DNA of 64,000 nucleotides from Verrucomicrobiota bacterium (GTDB lineage Bacteria; Verrucomicrobiota; Verrucomicrobiae; Limisphaerales; UBA11358), in assembly GCA_014860005.1 (NCBI GenBank), contig JACZKP010000112.1, positions 18,385 to 82,384 on the forward strand, in the 5' to 3' direction. Positions 1-9,050 of the stretch are shown in pieces (position 1 is the stretch's first letter; the number at the start of each line of letters is the position of its first letter). Position numbers and translations under genes: made by a program. The notes under the pieces were generated by a model. That model had not been told where the DNA came from. It ran no database searches and worked only from the letters and a program-made list of their open reading frames with translations.

Positions 1-1892
1 ATCGTGATGGAGCCGCGCTGCCCGGCGCGGGCGATGATTTCGGCTTCCTGTTGGTGGAACTTGGCGTTGAGGACCGAGTGAATCAGTTTCTCCCGCGACA
101 ACATGCGGGAGAGTTGTTCGCTGACTTCAACGGAAATGGTGCCCACAAGAATCGGGCGGCCCTGGCCGTGAACCTGTTTGATCTCGTTGAGGACGGCGCT
201 GAATTTCTCGCGCTTGGTTTTATAGACCGAATCGTTGGCGTCTTTGCGCGCGACCGGGCGGTTTGTGGGAATGACCAGCACGCCGAGCTTGTAGATGTCC
301 AGGAACTCGCCGGCCTCGGTTTCCGCCGTACCGGTCATGCCCGCGAGTTTGTGGTAGAGGCGGAAGTAATTCTGAATCGTAATGGTGGCGAGCGTCTGCG
401 TCTCGCGTTCGATCTCGACGCCTTCCTTGGCTTCGACGGCCTGGTGCAAGCCGTCGCTCCAGCGGCGACCCGGCATGAGCCGGCCCGTGTGCTGATCCAC
501 GATGATGACTTTGTTCTCTTGAATGACGTACTCCACGTCCTTCTGGTAGAGGCAATAGGCTTTGAGCAGTTGGGAGATGGCGTGAATCTTTTGGGCCTTG
601 GACTCGAACTCCGCCTGCAATTTCGTCTTGGCCTCCATGCGCTTGCGCGGGTCCTGCTCCGGCCCGGCGTCAATCTCATGCAGGGCCACGGTCAAATCCG
701 GCAGCACGAAGGCGTCCGGGTCCTTTGGACTCATGAAACTGCGGCCTTTCTCGGTCAAGTCGGCCTCGTGGCTTTTCTCGTCCATCGCAAAGAGCAGTTG
801 CTCCTTCTCCGCGTACAGCTCGGTCTTCTTCTGGTCCACGTGCAGGCGCAGTTCCGCCTGGTTCATCAACTTGAGGTTCTCCGGCTCCTCGAGAAATTTC
901 ATCAATCCCTCAGAGCGTGGCTGGCCCATTTTAACCCGGAACAACAGCCGGCCGAACTCCGCCTCCAGAATATCCGGGTTCTCCGGGTTGGAACCGTCGG
1001 TGGGATGCAACTTTTTGTGAAGCTCCTGCGCGTCGGCCAAAAACCGCGCACACAGCCGTTCCTGGGCCCGCACCAGCGACTCGACCAGCGGTTTCCACTG
1101 GCCGTACTGCTCGTCAAAGGTGTGAACCGCCGGCCCGCTGATGATGAGCGGTGTGCGCGCTTCATCAATCAGGATCGAGTCCACCTCGTCCACGATGGCG
1201 AAATAGTGGCCGCGTTGAACCTGTTCCTCCTTGCGCGCGGCCATGCCGTTGTCGCGGAGGTAATCGAAACCAAACTCGGCATTCGTGCCGTAGGTAATGT
1301 CGCAATTGTACTGCTCGCGGCGCACGGAGGGCGGTTGGTCGTGGAGAATGCAACCGACGGTCAGGCCCAAAAACTTGTACACCGCGCCCATCCACTCGGA
1401 ATCGCGCGCGGCGAGATAATCATTCACGGTGACGACGTGAACGCCGCGGCCAGTAAGCGCGTTGAGATACACCGGCAGGGTGGCGACTAGCGTCTTGCCC
1501 TCGCCGGTGGCCATTTCTGCGATCTTGCCGTTGTGCAGCGCCATGCCGCCGATGAGTTGGACGTCAAAGGGGATCATTTCCCATGGCAACGGATGCTCGC
1601 GCACGATGACGTCGGTCTTGCGTTCGGTAAGGCGGCGGCAGGTGTTCTTCACCACGGCGAACGCCTCGGGCAGGATTTCATTCAGGGTGCTGGCGAGTTC
1701 CGCGTTGTCCTTGATCTGGGAAAGGCGGGCCTTCCAGTCGGCGGTCTTCTGGCGCAGGTCGTCGTCGGACAGCGACTGCAAGCCCGCTTCAAACTCGTTG
1801 ATCTTCGTCACGAGTGGACGAAGTTTTTTGACTTCGCGGTCGTTGCGCGACCCGAAGATGCTTCGGTACAAATTAACAAAAAAACTAAACAT
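1..1892 (-). CDS. secA: Preprotein translocase ATPase SecA, 5' part
   Basis: The minus-strand frame opens with ATG at 1892 and runs off the left edge, so about 630 N-terminal residues are present. SecA is the cytoplasmic motor that pushes unfolded preproteins through SecYEG. The start reads [19 protein letters not shown] Walker A motif (MATGEGKTL) lies near residue 130 and the DEAD-type Walker B ([13 protein letters not shown]) near residue 230. These are followed by the preprotein-crosslinking and helical scaffold regions. An AAGG element sits about 7 nt before the ATG. SecA is normally 850-1050 aa, so the C-terminal third lies outside the window. The gene is divergent from leuD, with about 235 nt between the two starts. 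Long frames on the opposite strand are shadows. Identification is secure. Confidence 0.96.
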   Translation of the reverse strand, partial: MFSFFVNLYRSIFGSRNDREVKKLRPLVTKINEFEAGLQSLSDDDLRQKTADWKARLSQIKDNAELASTLNEILPEAFAVVKNTCRRLTERKTDVIVREHPLPWEMIPFDVQLIGGMALHNGKIAEMATGEGKTLVATLPVYLNALTGRGVHVVTVNDYLAARDSEWMGAVYKFLGLTVGCILHDQPPSVRREQYNCDITYGTNAEFGFDYLRDNGMAARKEEQVQRGHYFAIVDEVDSILIDEARTPLIISGPAVHTFDEQYGQWKPLVESLVRAQERLCARFLADAQELHKKLHPTDGSNPENPDILEAEFGRLLFRVKMGQPRSEGLMKFLEEPENLKLMNQAELRLHVDQKKTELYAEKEQLLFAMDEKSHEADLTEKGRSFMSPKDPDAFVLPDLTVALHEIDAGPEQDPRKRMEAKTKLQAEFESKAQKIHAISQLLKAYCLYQKDVEYVIQENKVIIVDQHTGRLMPGRRWSDGLHQAVEAKEGVEIERETQTLATITIQNYFRLYHKLAGMTGTAETEAGEFLDIYKLGVLVIPTNRPVARKDANDSVYKTKREKFSAVLNEIKQVHGQGRPILVGTISVEVSEQLSRMLSREKLIHSVLNAKFHQQEAEIIARAGQRGSIT

Positions 1893-2127
1893 GATGGCCT
1901 TTGAAAAATGGCGTCGGCAACGCTACGGGAACACAAGCGAACCGTCAAAAGGATTCAGCCGTGTTCAAAGGTGTATCTGGCCCACGGAACCGAGGGGACG
2001 GCCTCGCAACGCAGGTGAGAAAACCAACCCGAACCAGTCCGGGTGATTCGTCTGTCTGACCCGACCAGGCCAGGCCCGCCCCGGAAAAGTGATTGAAAAC
2101 TCCCCTGCCCCACGCCACGCTGCTGCC

Positions 2128-2682
2128 ATGCAATCAGTCTTTACCGGACCGGTTTACGTGGTGCGCGACAACATTGACACGGATCAGATCATCTCCGCGC
2201 AGTACCTGAACCTCGTTCCGACCATTCCCGAGGAATACGAGAAGCTCGGCAGTTACGCACTCGCCGGCCTGCCTGAATCACTTTATCCCACGCGCTACGT
2301 GAAGGATGGTCAACTCGACAGTGATTATCCCATTGTGGTGGCGGGACGGAATTTTGGCTGCGGCAGTTCGCGTGAACACGCGCCCATCGCCATGGGCTCC
2401 GCACAATGCCGCATTGTACTTGCCGAGAGCTTTGCCCGAATCTTTTTCCGCAATTGCGTGGCCACCGGCGAATTGTATCCCTGCGAAATCACGGAGCGCC
2501 TTTGTGACGTTTTGAAAACCGGCGACGTGGTGGCAGTGGATCTCGATGCCGCCACGGTGACCGTTCAAAACACCGGCAAGGCTTATCAGTTCAAGCCGTT
2601 GGGTGACGTGCGGCCGGTGGTGGACGCTGGAGGTATCTTCAACTACGCCCGCCAGACTGGAATGATTTCGGCGCAGAGTTGA
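2128..2682 (+). CDS. leuD: 3-isopropylmalate dehydratase small subunit
   Basis: The product is about 184 aa and is the swivelling-domain subunit of isopropylmalate isomerase in leucine biosynthesis. With the 4Fe-4S large subunit LeuC it converts 2- to 3-isopropylmalate. The visible family motifs are [12 protein letters not shown] near the N-terminus and [16 protein letters not shown] in the middle, the substrate-recognition loop of the LeuD/aconitase-D4 fold. I chose ATG 2128, which gives the usual start [16 protein letters not shown] at 2089 would add 13 residues not expected for the family, although GGAAAA lies close upstream of it. The short form resembles the archaeal/HacB-like LeuD group. 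No leuC is present in the window. A homoaconitase-type role cannot be excluded. Confidence 0.92.
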   Translation: MQSVFTGPVYVVRDNIDTDQIISAQYLNLVPTIPEEYEKLGSYALAGLPESLYPTRYVKDGQLDSDYPIVVAGRNFGCGSSREHAPIAMGSAQCRIVLAESFARIFFRNCVATGELYPCEITERLCDVLKTGDVVAVDLDAATVTVQNTGKAYQFKPLGDVRPVVDAGGIFNYARQTGMISAQS

Positions 2683-2730
2683 GACTCGCCACGTTCCTGC
2701 CACACGATTGTTCGGTTCTAGCTTGTCGCC

Positions 2731-3984
2731 TCAGGCATAACGGTCGGGCGACAGCAAACTCAAATCATGTGACGGCTTGTCGCCCCTCACGATTTCACCG
2801 ACGAGTTTTCCCGTCACCGGCGCGAGGCTCAACCCCATCATCGCGTGCCCCGTCGCCAGCGTCAGGTTTGCAAACTTCGCCGTGCGCCCCACGTAAGGTA
2901 AACCGTCGGGTGAGCAAGGCCGCAATCCGCGCCATGGCTGAATTCCGGCAAAATCTTCGGTACGGAATTCCGGGTAATATCTCGGCAGGGCCTTGATGAT
3001 GCCCTGGACGCGGGCCGGATTGATGTCTTCGTTCAAGCCCGCAATCTCCATCGTGCCGCCGACGCGCAACGCCCCGTCTATCGGTGTCACGGCGATACGC
3101 GCCTCGGTAAAGATCGCGCAAATCTGCGGCAACTGACGCGGCTTTGACAGGGTCAGGCTGTAGCCCTTGCCCGCCTGCATCGGAATGTTCAACCCCAACC
3201 CTCGTGCCACCACCGGCGACCAAGACCCACCGCACAGCACAATTTCGTCGTCGCTGAATTCGCCGCGAGAAGTGAGCACCGCGTTGATCCGGTCGCCCGC
3301 GATTCGCCAACCTGTCACTTCCGAATTCCAGGAGAATTCGACGCCCAATTTGACGCACTCCGCCTCGAGCGTGGCGAGGAAACGCGCCGGGTTGAGATGG
3401 CAATCCTTCGGGAAATAGACACCGCCGGTCACGTCCATCGTGACGCCGGGATCAAGCTGCGCCAGTTGTTTCGCGTCCAGCACCTGGGCGGGCACGCCGA
3501 GTTGGTTCGCCCGCGCAGCGAACGCGGCTTCCTCTTCCAGCGCATGAGGAGTCTTGCACAACATGATCAATCCCTTGGTCACGAGGCGGAAACTGTTTTC
3601 GGTTTTCGCGGCGAACTCTTCAAACAACGTGCGACTCGCAAAACTTAAATCACGAATGAGCGGCGCGCTGCGGGCCACATGCCCCGGATTGGCCGCGCGC
3701 CAGAATTTGTGCGCCCACTCGAACAGTTCCGCGTCCAGGCGTGGCTTGATGTAAAAGGGCGACTCCGGATTCCACATCCACTTGAGTCCAAGCGCCACCA
3801 TGCCCGGCGCTGCGAGTGGTACAAAATGACTCGGCACCACCATGCCCGCATTGCTCGCCGAGCAACTATCCCGATCCGCGCCGTTCCGTTCCACCAGCGT
3901 CACCTTCAGCCCGCGCCGGGCGCATTCATACGCGACACTCAGTCCGATGACTCCGCCACCGATGATCAAGACTTGCTTGTGCAT
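2731..3984 (-). CDS. FAD-dependent D-amino-acid dehydrogenase, probably D-hydroxyproline dehydrogenase
   Basis: The 417-aa protein belongs to the DadA/glycine-oxidase (DAO) family. It starts MHKQVLIIGGGVIGLSVAYE, with the dinucleotide-binding GGGVIG at residues 7-12. C-terminal FAD-contact motifs include GIQPWRGLRPCSPDGLPYVG and a TGHAMMGLSLAP stretch. Such enzymes oxidise D-amino acids to imino acids and pass electrons to the respiratory chain. The gene begins 1 nt after the stop of the S9 peptidase, with GAAGGG placed 6 nt before ATG 3984, so the two are probably translationally coupled. Context with a 4-hydroxyproline epimerase and a DHDPS-fold enzyme suggests cis-4-hydroxy-D-proline as substrate. 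This is inference, since the family alone would also allow D-alanine or other D-amino acids. Confidence 0.85.
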   Translation of the reverse strand: MHKQVLIIGGGVIGLSVAYECARRGLKVTLVERNGADRDSCSASNAGMVVPSHFVPLAAPGMVALGLKWMWNPESPFYIKPRLDAELFEWAHKFWRAANPGHVARSAPLIRDLSFASRTLFEEFAAKTENSFRLVTKGLIMLCKTPHALEEEAAFAARANQLGVPAQVLDAKQLAQLDPGVTMDVTGGVYFPKDCHLNPARFLATLEAECVKLGVEFSWNSEVTGWRIAGDRINAVLTSRGEFSDDEIVLCGGSWSPVVARGLGLNIPMQAGKGYSLTLSKPRQLPQICAIFTEARIAVTPIDGALRVGGTMEIAGLNEDINPARVQGIIKALPRYYPEFRTEDFAGIQPWRGLRPCSPDGLPYVGRTAKFANLTLATGHAMMGLSLAPVTGKLVGEIVRGDKPSHDLSLLSPDRYA

Positions 3985-3985
3985 A

Positions 3986-6364
3986 TCAATCCCTTCGCGG
4001 TTCGACGCCGTATAGATGTCGCACCAGAAAATCCATTCGTCGCCGGATGCCATAAGGCGTTTCCGCTGACCCATGTCCGACACCTGTCATTACCACCAGA
4101 TCAAAATCCTTGTCCGCCTTGATCAACGCGTTGACCACTTGCATCGTGGAAGCAGGATCAACGTTCTTGTCCAATTCACCCACAAACAACAGCAGTTTGC
4201 CCTGCAACTTGGCGGCATCTTCCGTGTTGGAGCTTTTGACGTAAGATTCATCCAGCGGCCAGCCGAGCCATTGTTCGTTCCACCAGATTTTGTCCATGCG
4301 ATTGTCATGGCAGCCGCAATCGGCCACCGCCACCGAATAAAAAGCGTGGTGATCCAGCAAGGCCCGCATCGCCGTCTGCCCCCCCGCCGATCCGCCGTAA
4401 ATGCCCACGCGCTCCAAATCCATCCACGGACGGGTCTTCGCGGCGGCCCGCATCCACGCGATGCGATCTGGAAATCCGGCGTCCTGCAGATTCTTCCAGG
4501 CCATGTCTTGAAACTTCTTCCCGCGATGGTTTGTGCCCATGCCGTCCACCTGCACCACGATGAAACCTAGTTCGGCAATCGTGTGCTGGCGAAGTAGCCG
4601 CCCAAATTCCTTGGGCGCAAACGCCCCGTGCGGCCCGGCATAAACTTCTTCCACAACCGGGTACTTCTGGTTCGGATCAAAGTTCGACGGCTTGATGAGG
4701 ATGCCGTGAATCTCCGTCCGGCCATCACGACCTTTGGCCACGAAGCGTTCCGGCATCGTCCAACCGGCTTCGCGCAAGGCACCGGCGTCGGCGCGTTCGA
4801 GTTCGCAAACGAGTTCGCCATTGTCGCTGCGACGCAATTCATGAACCGGCGGGTGATCCGCGCGCGACCATTTGGCGATGAAGAATTTCCCGTCCGGGGA
4901 AAACTCCACCGAGTGATGGCCATCGCTCTGCGTGAGTTGCGCGAAACCGCTGCCGTCTAAATTCACCCGGCAGAAATGCAGATGGTACGGGTCCTCACCG
5001 GCGCGCAGACCGCCCGCCAAGAACCACACCTGCCGCGCGCTTTCATCTACTTTCACGACCCTGCGCACCACCCATTCACCAGTCGTGACCTGATGCTTCA
5101 CCGTGCCCGTCGCCACGTCATAAAGCCAGAGATGACACCAGCCATCGCGCTCACTCATCCAGAGCAGCTCACCGGTTTGGTCGAGCCATTGCCGCCAGGT
5201 CTTGTTGCTGTAATCAACAAACGTCCGGCTGGTTTCCTCGACGACGGCGCGGGCCGCGCCATTGGCAACCGTCACGCCGATGATCCGATAAAGCTGATGC
5301 CCGCGCTGATTGTAATCGAAATAGAACTCTTCGCTCTTCGCCGACCACCGAATGTCCAGCCGGCCGCTCTCCGTGAAAAAGTTCGGGAACAAATCGTTCG
5401 ATACCGACACGACACTCTTATCCGCCACGCGAATGAGCACCGGCCGCGGCTGTGGCAGATCGTCGCCCGGCTTGAAATAATCATAGGTCTGCACCTTGGG
5501 CTGTAACTGATCGCGCGGCGACGATTCCACCAGCGTGACGACCCGCTGCCTGACCGTGCGCACGGACTGGACCACGCAACTCTGTGAATCCGGCGACCAC
5601 GCCACCGGCCCGCGATAAGGAGTCGTCTCCGTGCCGTCCTGGGTAAGCTGGGTTGCTGATCCGGATTCCTTTTCAACCAGGAGGATATTCTGGTTCGTGA
5701 ATTGAATCATCCATTTGCCGTCCGGCGAATCCACCGTTCGTTCACGCCGGCGCGGTCGTTCCTCCTCACTTACCTGCTCCGCTTTGCCATCCACGACCAC
5801 TTGAAGTTTCTCCGCCGTCGCCTCGAAGACTCCCAGCAGACTGCCGAACGCATCCGTGACAATCCAGACGTGGCCCGCGTACGTGTTTTGATCCCGCGTC
5901 TGGCCGGGACGCACGCGTCCATAAGATTGTCGCCGACCCTCGGTATCCACCCAGAACAACTCCACCGAATCAGTGAGTTGATTCTCGAAGCTGATGGTGG
6001 TGTTCTCGCTCGTGCGGCGCGTGGGCCGCACCACCGCGCGGCGCTGGCGCGAGGTCGAAACGGCTTCCGGCGCCGGCAGACCGAGTGACTTCGCATCGGC
6101 GGCGCGCTTGATCATCCCCGAATCGGCATCCACGAGCGCATACTCATAGTCATCCGGGCCCGTCTGCACACGATACCAAAACTGATTCGTACCCGGCAGC
6201 CAGTTGGGTCTGACGCTGGTGCGAAATATCTTCTGCTCGGTGCGGCTGGCCAGCGATTGCGCGCGATCGTAATCGGCCTTTGTACCCTGAGCCGGCAAGG
6301 CGGCGGGAGTGAGCAGGAGTGGGAGTAGGAGCAAGAATATCAGCAGGAAGTTCACCCTTTCCAT
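3986..6364 (-). CDS. Exported S9-family (DPP IV / prolyl oligopeptidase-type) peptidase
   Basis: The 792-aa serine peptidase has an N-terminal hydrophobic signal peptide (MERVNFLLIFLLLLPLLLTP...ALPAQG). A beta-propeller-like region with repeated W-SPD and FSPDGK blades fills roughly residues 40-540. The C-terminal alpha/beta hydrolase carries nucleophile motif GIYGGSAGGQ near residue 660, the Asp in GELDKNVDP near 732 and the His in GVGHGS near 767. Members release Xaa-Pro dipeptides or cleave after proline, here most likely in the periplasm. The frame stays open about 740 nt further upstream, but that extension runs through inverted repeats and lacks coding character, so ATG 6364 at the signal peptide was chosen. 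It is upstream of and adjacent to the D-amino-acid dehydrogenase and downstream of the hydroxyproline epimerase. Confidence 0.92.
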   Translation of the reverse strand: MERVNFLLIFLLLLPLLLTPAALPAQGTKADYDRAQSLASRTEQKIFRTSVRPNWLPGTNQFWYRVQTGPDDYEYALVDADSGMIKRAADAKSLGLPAPEAVSTSRQRRAVVRPTRRTSENTTISFENQLTDSVELFWVDTEGRRQSYGRVRPGQTRDQNTYAGHVWIVTDAFGSLLGVFEATAEKLQVVVDGKAEQVSEEERPRRRERTVDSPDGKWMIQFTNQNILLVEKESGSATQLTQDGTETTPYRGPVAWSPDSQSCVVQSVRTVRQRVVTLVESSPRDQLQPKVQTYDYFKPGDDLPQPRPVLIRVADKSVVSVSNDLFPNFFTESGRLDIRWSAKSEEFYFDYNQRGHQLYRIIGVTVANGAARAVVEETSRTFVDYSNKTWRQWLDQTGELLWMSERDGWCHLWLYDVATGTVKHQVTTGEWVVRRVVKVDESARQVWFLAGGLRAGEDPYHLHFCRVNLDGSGFAQLTQSDGHHSVEFSPDGKFFIAKWSRADHPPVHELRRSDNGELVCELERADAGALREAGWTMPERFVAKGRDGRTEIHGILIKPSNFDPNQKYPVVEEVYAGPHGAFAPKEFGRLLRQHTIAELGFIVVQVDGMGTNHRGKKFQDMAWKNLQDAGFPDRIAWMRAAAKTRPWMDLERVGIYGGSAGGQTAMRALLDHHAFYSVAVADCGCHDNRMDKIWWNEQWLGWPLDESYVKSSNTEDAAKLQGKLLLFVGELDKNVDPASTMQVVNALIKADKDFDLVVMTGVGHGSAETPYGIRRRMDFLVRHLYGVEPRRD

Positions 6365-6591
6365 GCACCTCAACGCTGGACTCCGATTTCGTACGAGGAA
6401 AGCGGCGCTAAAGTCGCTCTGGCCTGCAAGTGGTACCCTATCAACCAACCGCAGGTTACCCCGAAAGCAGGAGCAAGCCGTTGTGCGCCAATACCGGTTA
6501 CTTTCATACGAAGTGGTGGCCCAAAGGGCCGGGGGATTCATGGGAAGCTTCGACCTCCGAGAACGGACGCGCAACGGGGCCATGAACCGCA

Positions 6592-6659
6592 GGAGCGCGG
6601 ACAGCCTTGTCCGCGAGTTTCTCCCGTTAAGTTCGCGCGGACAAAGCTGTCCGCGCTCC
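6592..6659. repeat. Long inverted repeat, GGAGCGCGGACAGC family
   Basis: The left arm at 6592-6615 (GGAGCGCGGACAGC then CTTGTCCGCG) pairs with the right arm at 6634-6659. The match runs over 24 bases with a single mismatch around an 18-nt loop. Each arm also contains its own small palindrome (CGGACA...TGTCCG). The element is flanked by a direct repeat, GGGAAGCTTCGAC at 6542 and GGGAAGTTTCGAC at 6674. It sits in the 479-nt gap between the S9 peptidase and the epimerase, a region otherwise empty of genes. It looks like a REP/MITE-type dispersed palindrome. Confidence 0.8.
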
Positions 6660-6727
6660 GAAGGGCGGTTCAGGGGAAGTTTCGACGATCTGAAATCGCA
6701 CATTGTGACCACGAACTGCCGAGACAG

Positions 6728-6802
6728 CGGAGCGCCGGTCTCGGACCCGGCGCGAATCTGCGGTTGCCAACCAACACGCCGGGTCGGGATACCGGCGCTC
6801 CG
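6728..6802. repeat. Second inverted repeat, CGGAGCGCCGGT family
   Basis: CGGAGCGCCGGT at 6728-6739 is the exact reverse complement of ACCGGCGCTCCG at 6791-6802. Pairing continues inward imperfectly (CTCGGACCCGGCG against CGCCGGGTCGGGAT). It shares the GGAGCGC tip with the repeat at 6592 and recurs in degenerate form at 12325 and as a half-site at 11923. It lies 41 nt beyond the stop of the epimerase gene and could act as a transcript-end hairpin. Confidence 0.75.
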
Positions 6803-6843
6803 GTTCATCGAAAGGGCTGAGGTGAGGGTTGGCTTCACCACAC

Positions 6844-7767
6844 TCATAATCGTATCCCCCAACAGAATGGATCCGCGTCGTTCAAGATCAATGTCGAATC
6901 CGCGATGACAAACGCCGAGCCGCGAATGGTGGGCCGAATTTCCCCGTTCACCACGGACACCGAGCCATCGAAACAACTGCCAATGATGCTTTCCTGTCGC
7001 CACGTTTCGCCTTCCTTGATTTTGCCGTCCGTAAAAAGGCAGGCGAGCTTGGCGCTTGTTCCAGTCCCACACGGCGAACGGTCGTAAGCTTTGCCGGGGC
7101 ATAGCACGAAGTTGCGCGACTGGGCGCCGGGACTTTGCGGCGGGCCGAAGAGTTCCACGTGATCCACCTCGGGAAAACCCTGTGCGTTAATTGCCTGACG
7201 AATGCGCCAGGTCAAATCAGTCAGGCGCTCCACGTTCGCAAGCGTCAGTGGTTCGCCGGGTTGTTCAACGAGGAAAAACCAATTGCCGCCCCACGCAACA
7301 TCCCCAGTGACGATGCCCACGCCCGCCACGTCCACTGAAACCGCCTTGGCCTTACGATAACTCGGCACATTGGCAACGGAAACCTCGCCGTTCTCATGCA
7401 ACGTGGCGGTAACAAGGCCCACGGGCGTTTCGATGCGATGCGCGCCGGGCTTGATGCGCCCGAGATGAGCGAGCGTCACGAGGAGGCCAATTGTGCCGTG
7501 GCCGCACATGTTCAGCACTCCGACGTTGTTGAAGAAGATGACGCCGGCCACACAGGATTTGTCCTCCGGGTCGACCAGCAGCGCACCCACAAACACATCC
7601 GAACCGCGCGGTTCATTGACAATGGCACTGCGAAATTGGTCGAAGCCCTGCGCAAAGCGTTCCCGGCGATCCGCCAGAGGACCATTGCCCAGGTCCGGTC
7701 CGCCGCTGATCACAACGCGCGTCGGCTCACCGCCGGTGTGGGAGTCAATGACGCGAATGGTTTTCAT
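6844..7767 (-). CDS. 4-hydroxyproline 2-epimerase (proline racemase family)
   Basis: The 307-aa protein interconverts trans-4-hydroxy-L-proline and cis-4-hydroxy-D-proline by a two-base mechanism. Both catalytic cysteines are visible: Cys88 in NMCGHGTIG and Cys233 in DRSPCGTGTSAKLA. The CGTGTSAK form of the second motif is typical of hydroxyproline epimerases. A Thr at that position would indicate a trans-3-hydroxyproline dehydratase. The start MKTIRVIDSHTGGEPTRVV is canonical. Upstream is the DHDPS-fold gene and downstream the S9 peptidase and dehydrogenase. The activity is expected in the cytoplasm as the first step of hydroxyproline use. In Pseudomonas the equivalent is HypE/LhpA. Proline racemase activity is a less likely alternative. 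Confidence 0.9.
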   Translation of the reverse strand: MKTIRVIDSHTGGEPTRVVISGGPDLGNGPLADRRERFAQGFDQFRSAIVNEPRGSDVFVGALLVDPEDKSCVAGVIFFNNVGVLNMCGHGTIGLLVTLAHLGRIKPGAHRIETPVGLVTATLHENGEVSVANVPSYRKAKAVSVDVAGVGIVTGDVAWGGNWFFLVEQPGEPLTLANVERLTDLTWRIRQAINAQGFPEVDHVELFGPPQSPGAQSRNFVLCPGKAYDRSPCGTGTSAKLACLFTDGKIKEGETWRQESIIGSCFDGSVSVVNGEIRPTIRGSAFVIADSTLILNDADPFCWGIRL

Positions 7768-7884
7768 GTTTCCTCAACCACGAACGCCCGCCAATTCGCC
7801 AAATGAGCGTCAATCCATTCGTAACACAACGATGCGACTTCGCGTAAAAAAAACGGCGGAGATTTCAGCGGATACGTACCGGCG

Positions 7885-8025
7885 TTATCCCTCTCCCAGC
7901 GGGAGAGAGATAAAGGGTGAGTGAGAACGGCTCGCCTCACGGGACGATTCTGCGTTTGCTCGATGCACCACAATTTCGATGCGCTCTCCCTCACCCACGC
8001 CCTCTCCCGCTGGGAGAGGGAGAAT
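7885..8025. repeat. Imperfect inverted repeat CCCTCTCCCAGCGGGAGAG
   Basis: The arm at about 7885-7928 (GTTATCCCTCTCCCAGCGGG...) is largely the reverse complement of the arm at about 7984-8025 (...CTCTCCCGCTGGGAGAGGG). The arms are about 40 nt with a roughly 55-nt loop, and each contains a CTCCC-AGC-GGGAG stem of its own. It occupies the 344-nt gap between the DHDPS-fold gene and the epimerase. A 111-codon frame across it encodes only repeat-derived sequence and is not called. Similar CCCTCTCCC palindromes are common dispersed repeats in Gram-negative genomes. Confidence 0.75.
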
Positions 8026-8111
8026 CGCAGTCCACGCCAGTGCGGTTGTGCATCCTCTGTGGTGGCAGCGCCAGCCGTGCTAGGTGAATTAGTGTCCATG
8101 CGTGATTCAGA

Positions 8112-9020
8112 CTATTTTCGCTTCGGAATCTTTGGACGGTTACGGATGCCGTCGTGGATGATCTTGAGGACACGCTTGCGCTCTTCACCGGTGAGCGTGA
8201 GACGCGGGGCGCGCACCCATTCTTTGCCCAGCCCACATTCCTGGACGGCAAGTTTGATGTATTGCACGAACTTCACGTTCGTATCGAGATGCAGCAAGGG
8301 CGTGAACCAGCGGTAGATTTCCCGCGCCTTGTCCCATTCGCCCCGCCGAGTGAGTTCCCAGAAGTATTGATTCTCCGCCGGAAACGCGATGCCGCTGCCC
8401 GCCACCCAGCCATCAATGCCGAGGATGCTGGCCTCCAACGCGAGATCATCCACGCCCGTGAAAATGGCATAGCGCCCGCCGACGGTGTTATGCAGGTCGG
8501 TGATCCGCCGCACGTCGCCGGAACTTTCCTTCAGCGCGACAAAATTTTTCTGGTCCGCGAGTTCGGCGAACATGTGCGGGGTAATGTCGTTCGCGTAACT
8601 GATCGGGTTGTTGTAAACCATGAGGGGCAACCCGGTGGACTTCGCCACGGCCCGGAAATGCGTGAGTGTCTCGCGCGCATCCCCCTTGTAAAGCATCGCG
8701 GGCATCAACATCACCCCGGCGGCGCCAAGCTTCTCCATGTCGCGCACGTAACGAATCGCCAGGCTGGTGCTGGACTCCGCCACACCGCTCAACACCGGCA
8801 CGCGCCCGCGCGCGGCTTCAATAGCGCAGGCAATAACGCGGCGTTTCTCGTCCGGGTCGAGCGCCTGGTTTTCCCCGAGCGAACCGCACATCACGAGCCC
8901 ACTGACGCCGCTCTGGATGAGCACTTCAAGATGGTGCGCCGTGGCCTCGAGATCGAGGGATGCATCGCGTTTGAGTTGGGTGGTGACAGCGGGGAAGACG
9001 CCTTGCCAATAGGGTTTCAT
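8112..9020 (-). CDS. DHDPS/N-acetylneuraminate lyase-family enzyme, probable hydroxyproline-pathway deaminase
   Basis: The 302-aa class I aldolase-fold protein has the Schiff-base Lys164 in VALKESSGD, Tyr136 in MVYNNP, and the pyruvate-carboxylate loop as CGSLGEN at 45-51. The family includes dihydrodipicolinate synthase, N-acetylneuraminate lyase and 1-pyrroline-4-hydroxy-2-carboxylate deaminase. The last converts the product of D-hydroxyproline dehydrogenase to 2-oxoglutarate semialdehyde. Its position between an aminopeptidase P gene and a hydroxyproline epimerase favours that deaminase role over lysine synthesis. It starts MKPYWQGVFPAVTT. The neighbours are co-directional with short gaps (30 nt to the aminopeptidase). 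The function within the family is inferred from context. Confidence 0.85.
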   Translation of the reverse strand: MKPYWQGVFPAVTTQLKRDASLDLEATAHHLEVLIQSGVSGLVMCGSLGENQALDPDEKRRVIACAIEAARGRVPVLSGVAESSTSLAIRYVRDMEKLGAAGVMLMPAMLYKGDARETLTHFRAVAKSTGLPLMVYNNPISYANDITPHMFAELADQKNFVALKESSGDVRRITDLHNTVGGRYAIFTGVDDLALEASILGIDGWVAGSGIAFPAENQYFWELTRRGEWDKAREIYRWFTPLLHLDTNVKFVQYIKLAVQECGLGKEWVRAPRLTLTGEERKRVLKIIHDGIRNRPKIPKRK

Positions 9021-9050
9021 GGGTGGGGATAAATGCGGTTTGGGAAATGG

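Noticed and set aside
51..1490. Long plus-strand open frame opposite secA
   Set aside because: It is an antisense shadow; the minus strand encodes unmistakable SecA motifs over the same stretch.
6365..7102. Upstream in-frame extension of the S9 peptidase
   Set aside because: It crosses two palindromic repeats and overlaps the epimerase gene, with no domain. The signal peptide at 6364 marks the real start.
7764..8099. 111-codon minus-strand frame between the deaminase and epimerase genes
   Set aside because: Its sequence is generated by the CCCTCTCCC inverted repeat and resembles no protein family.
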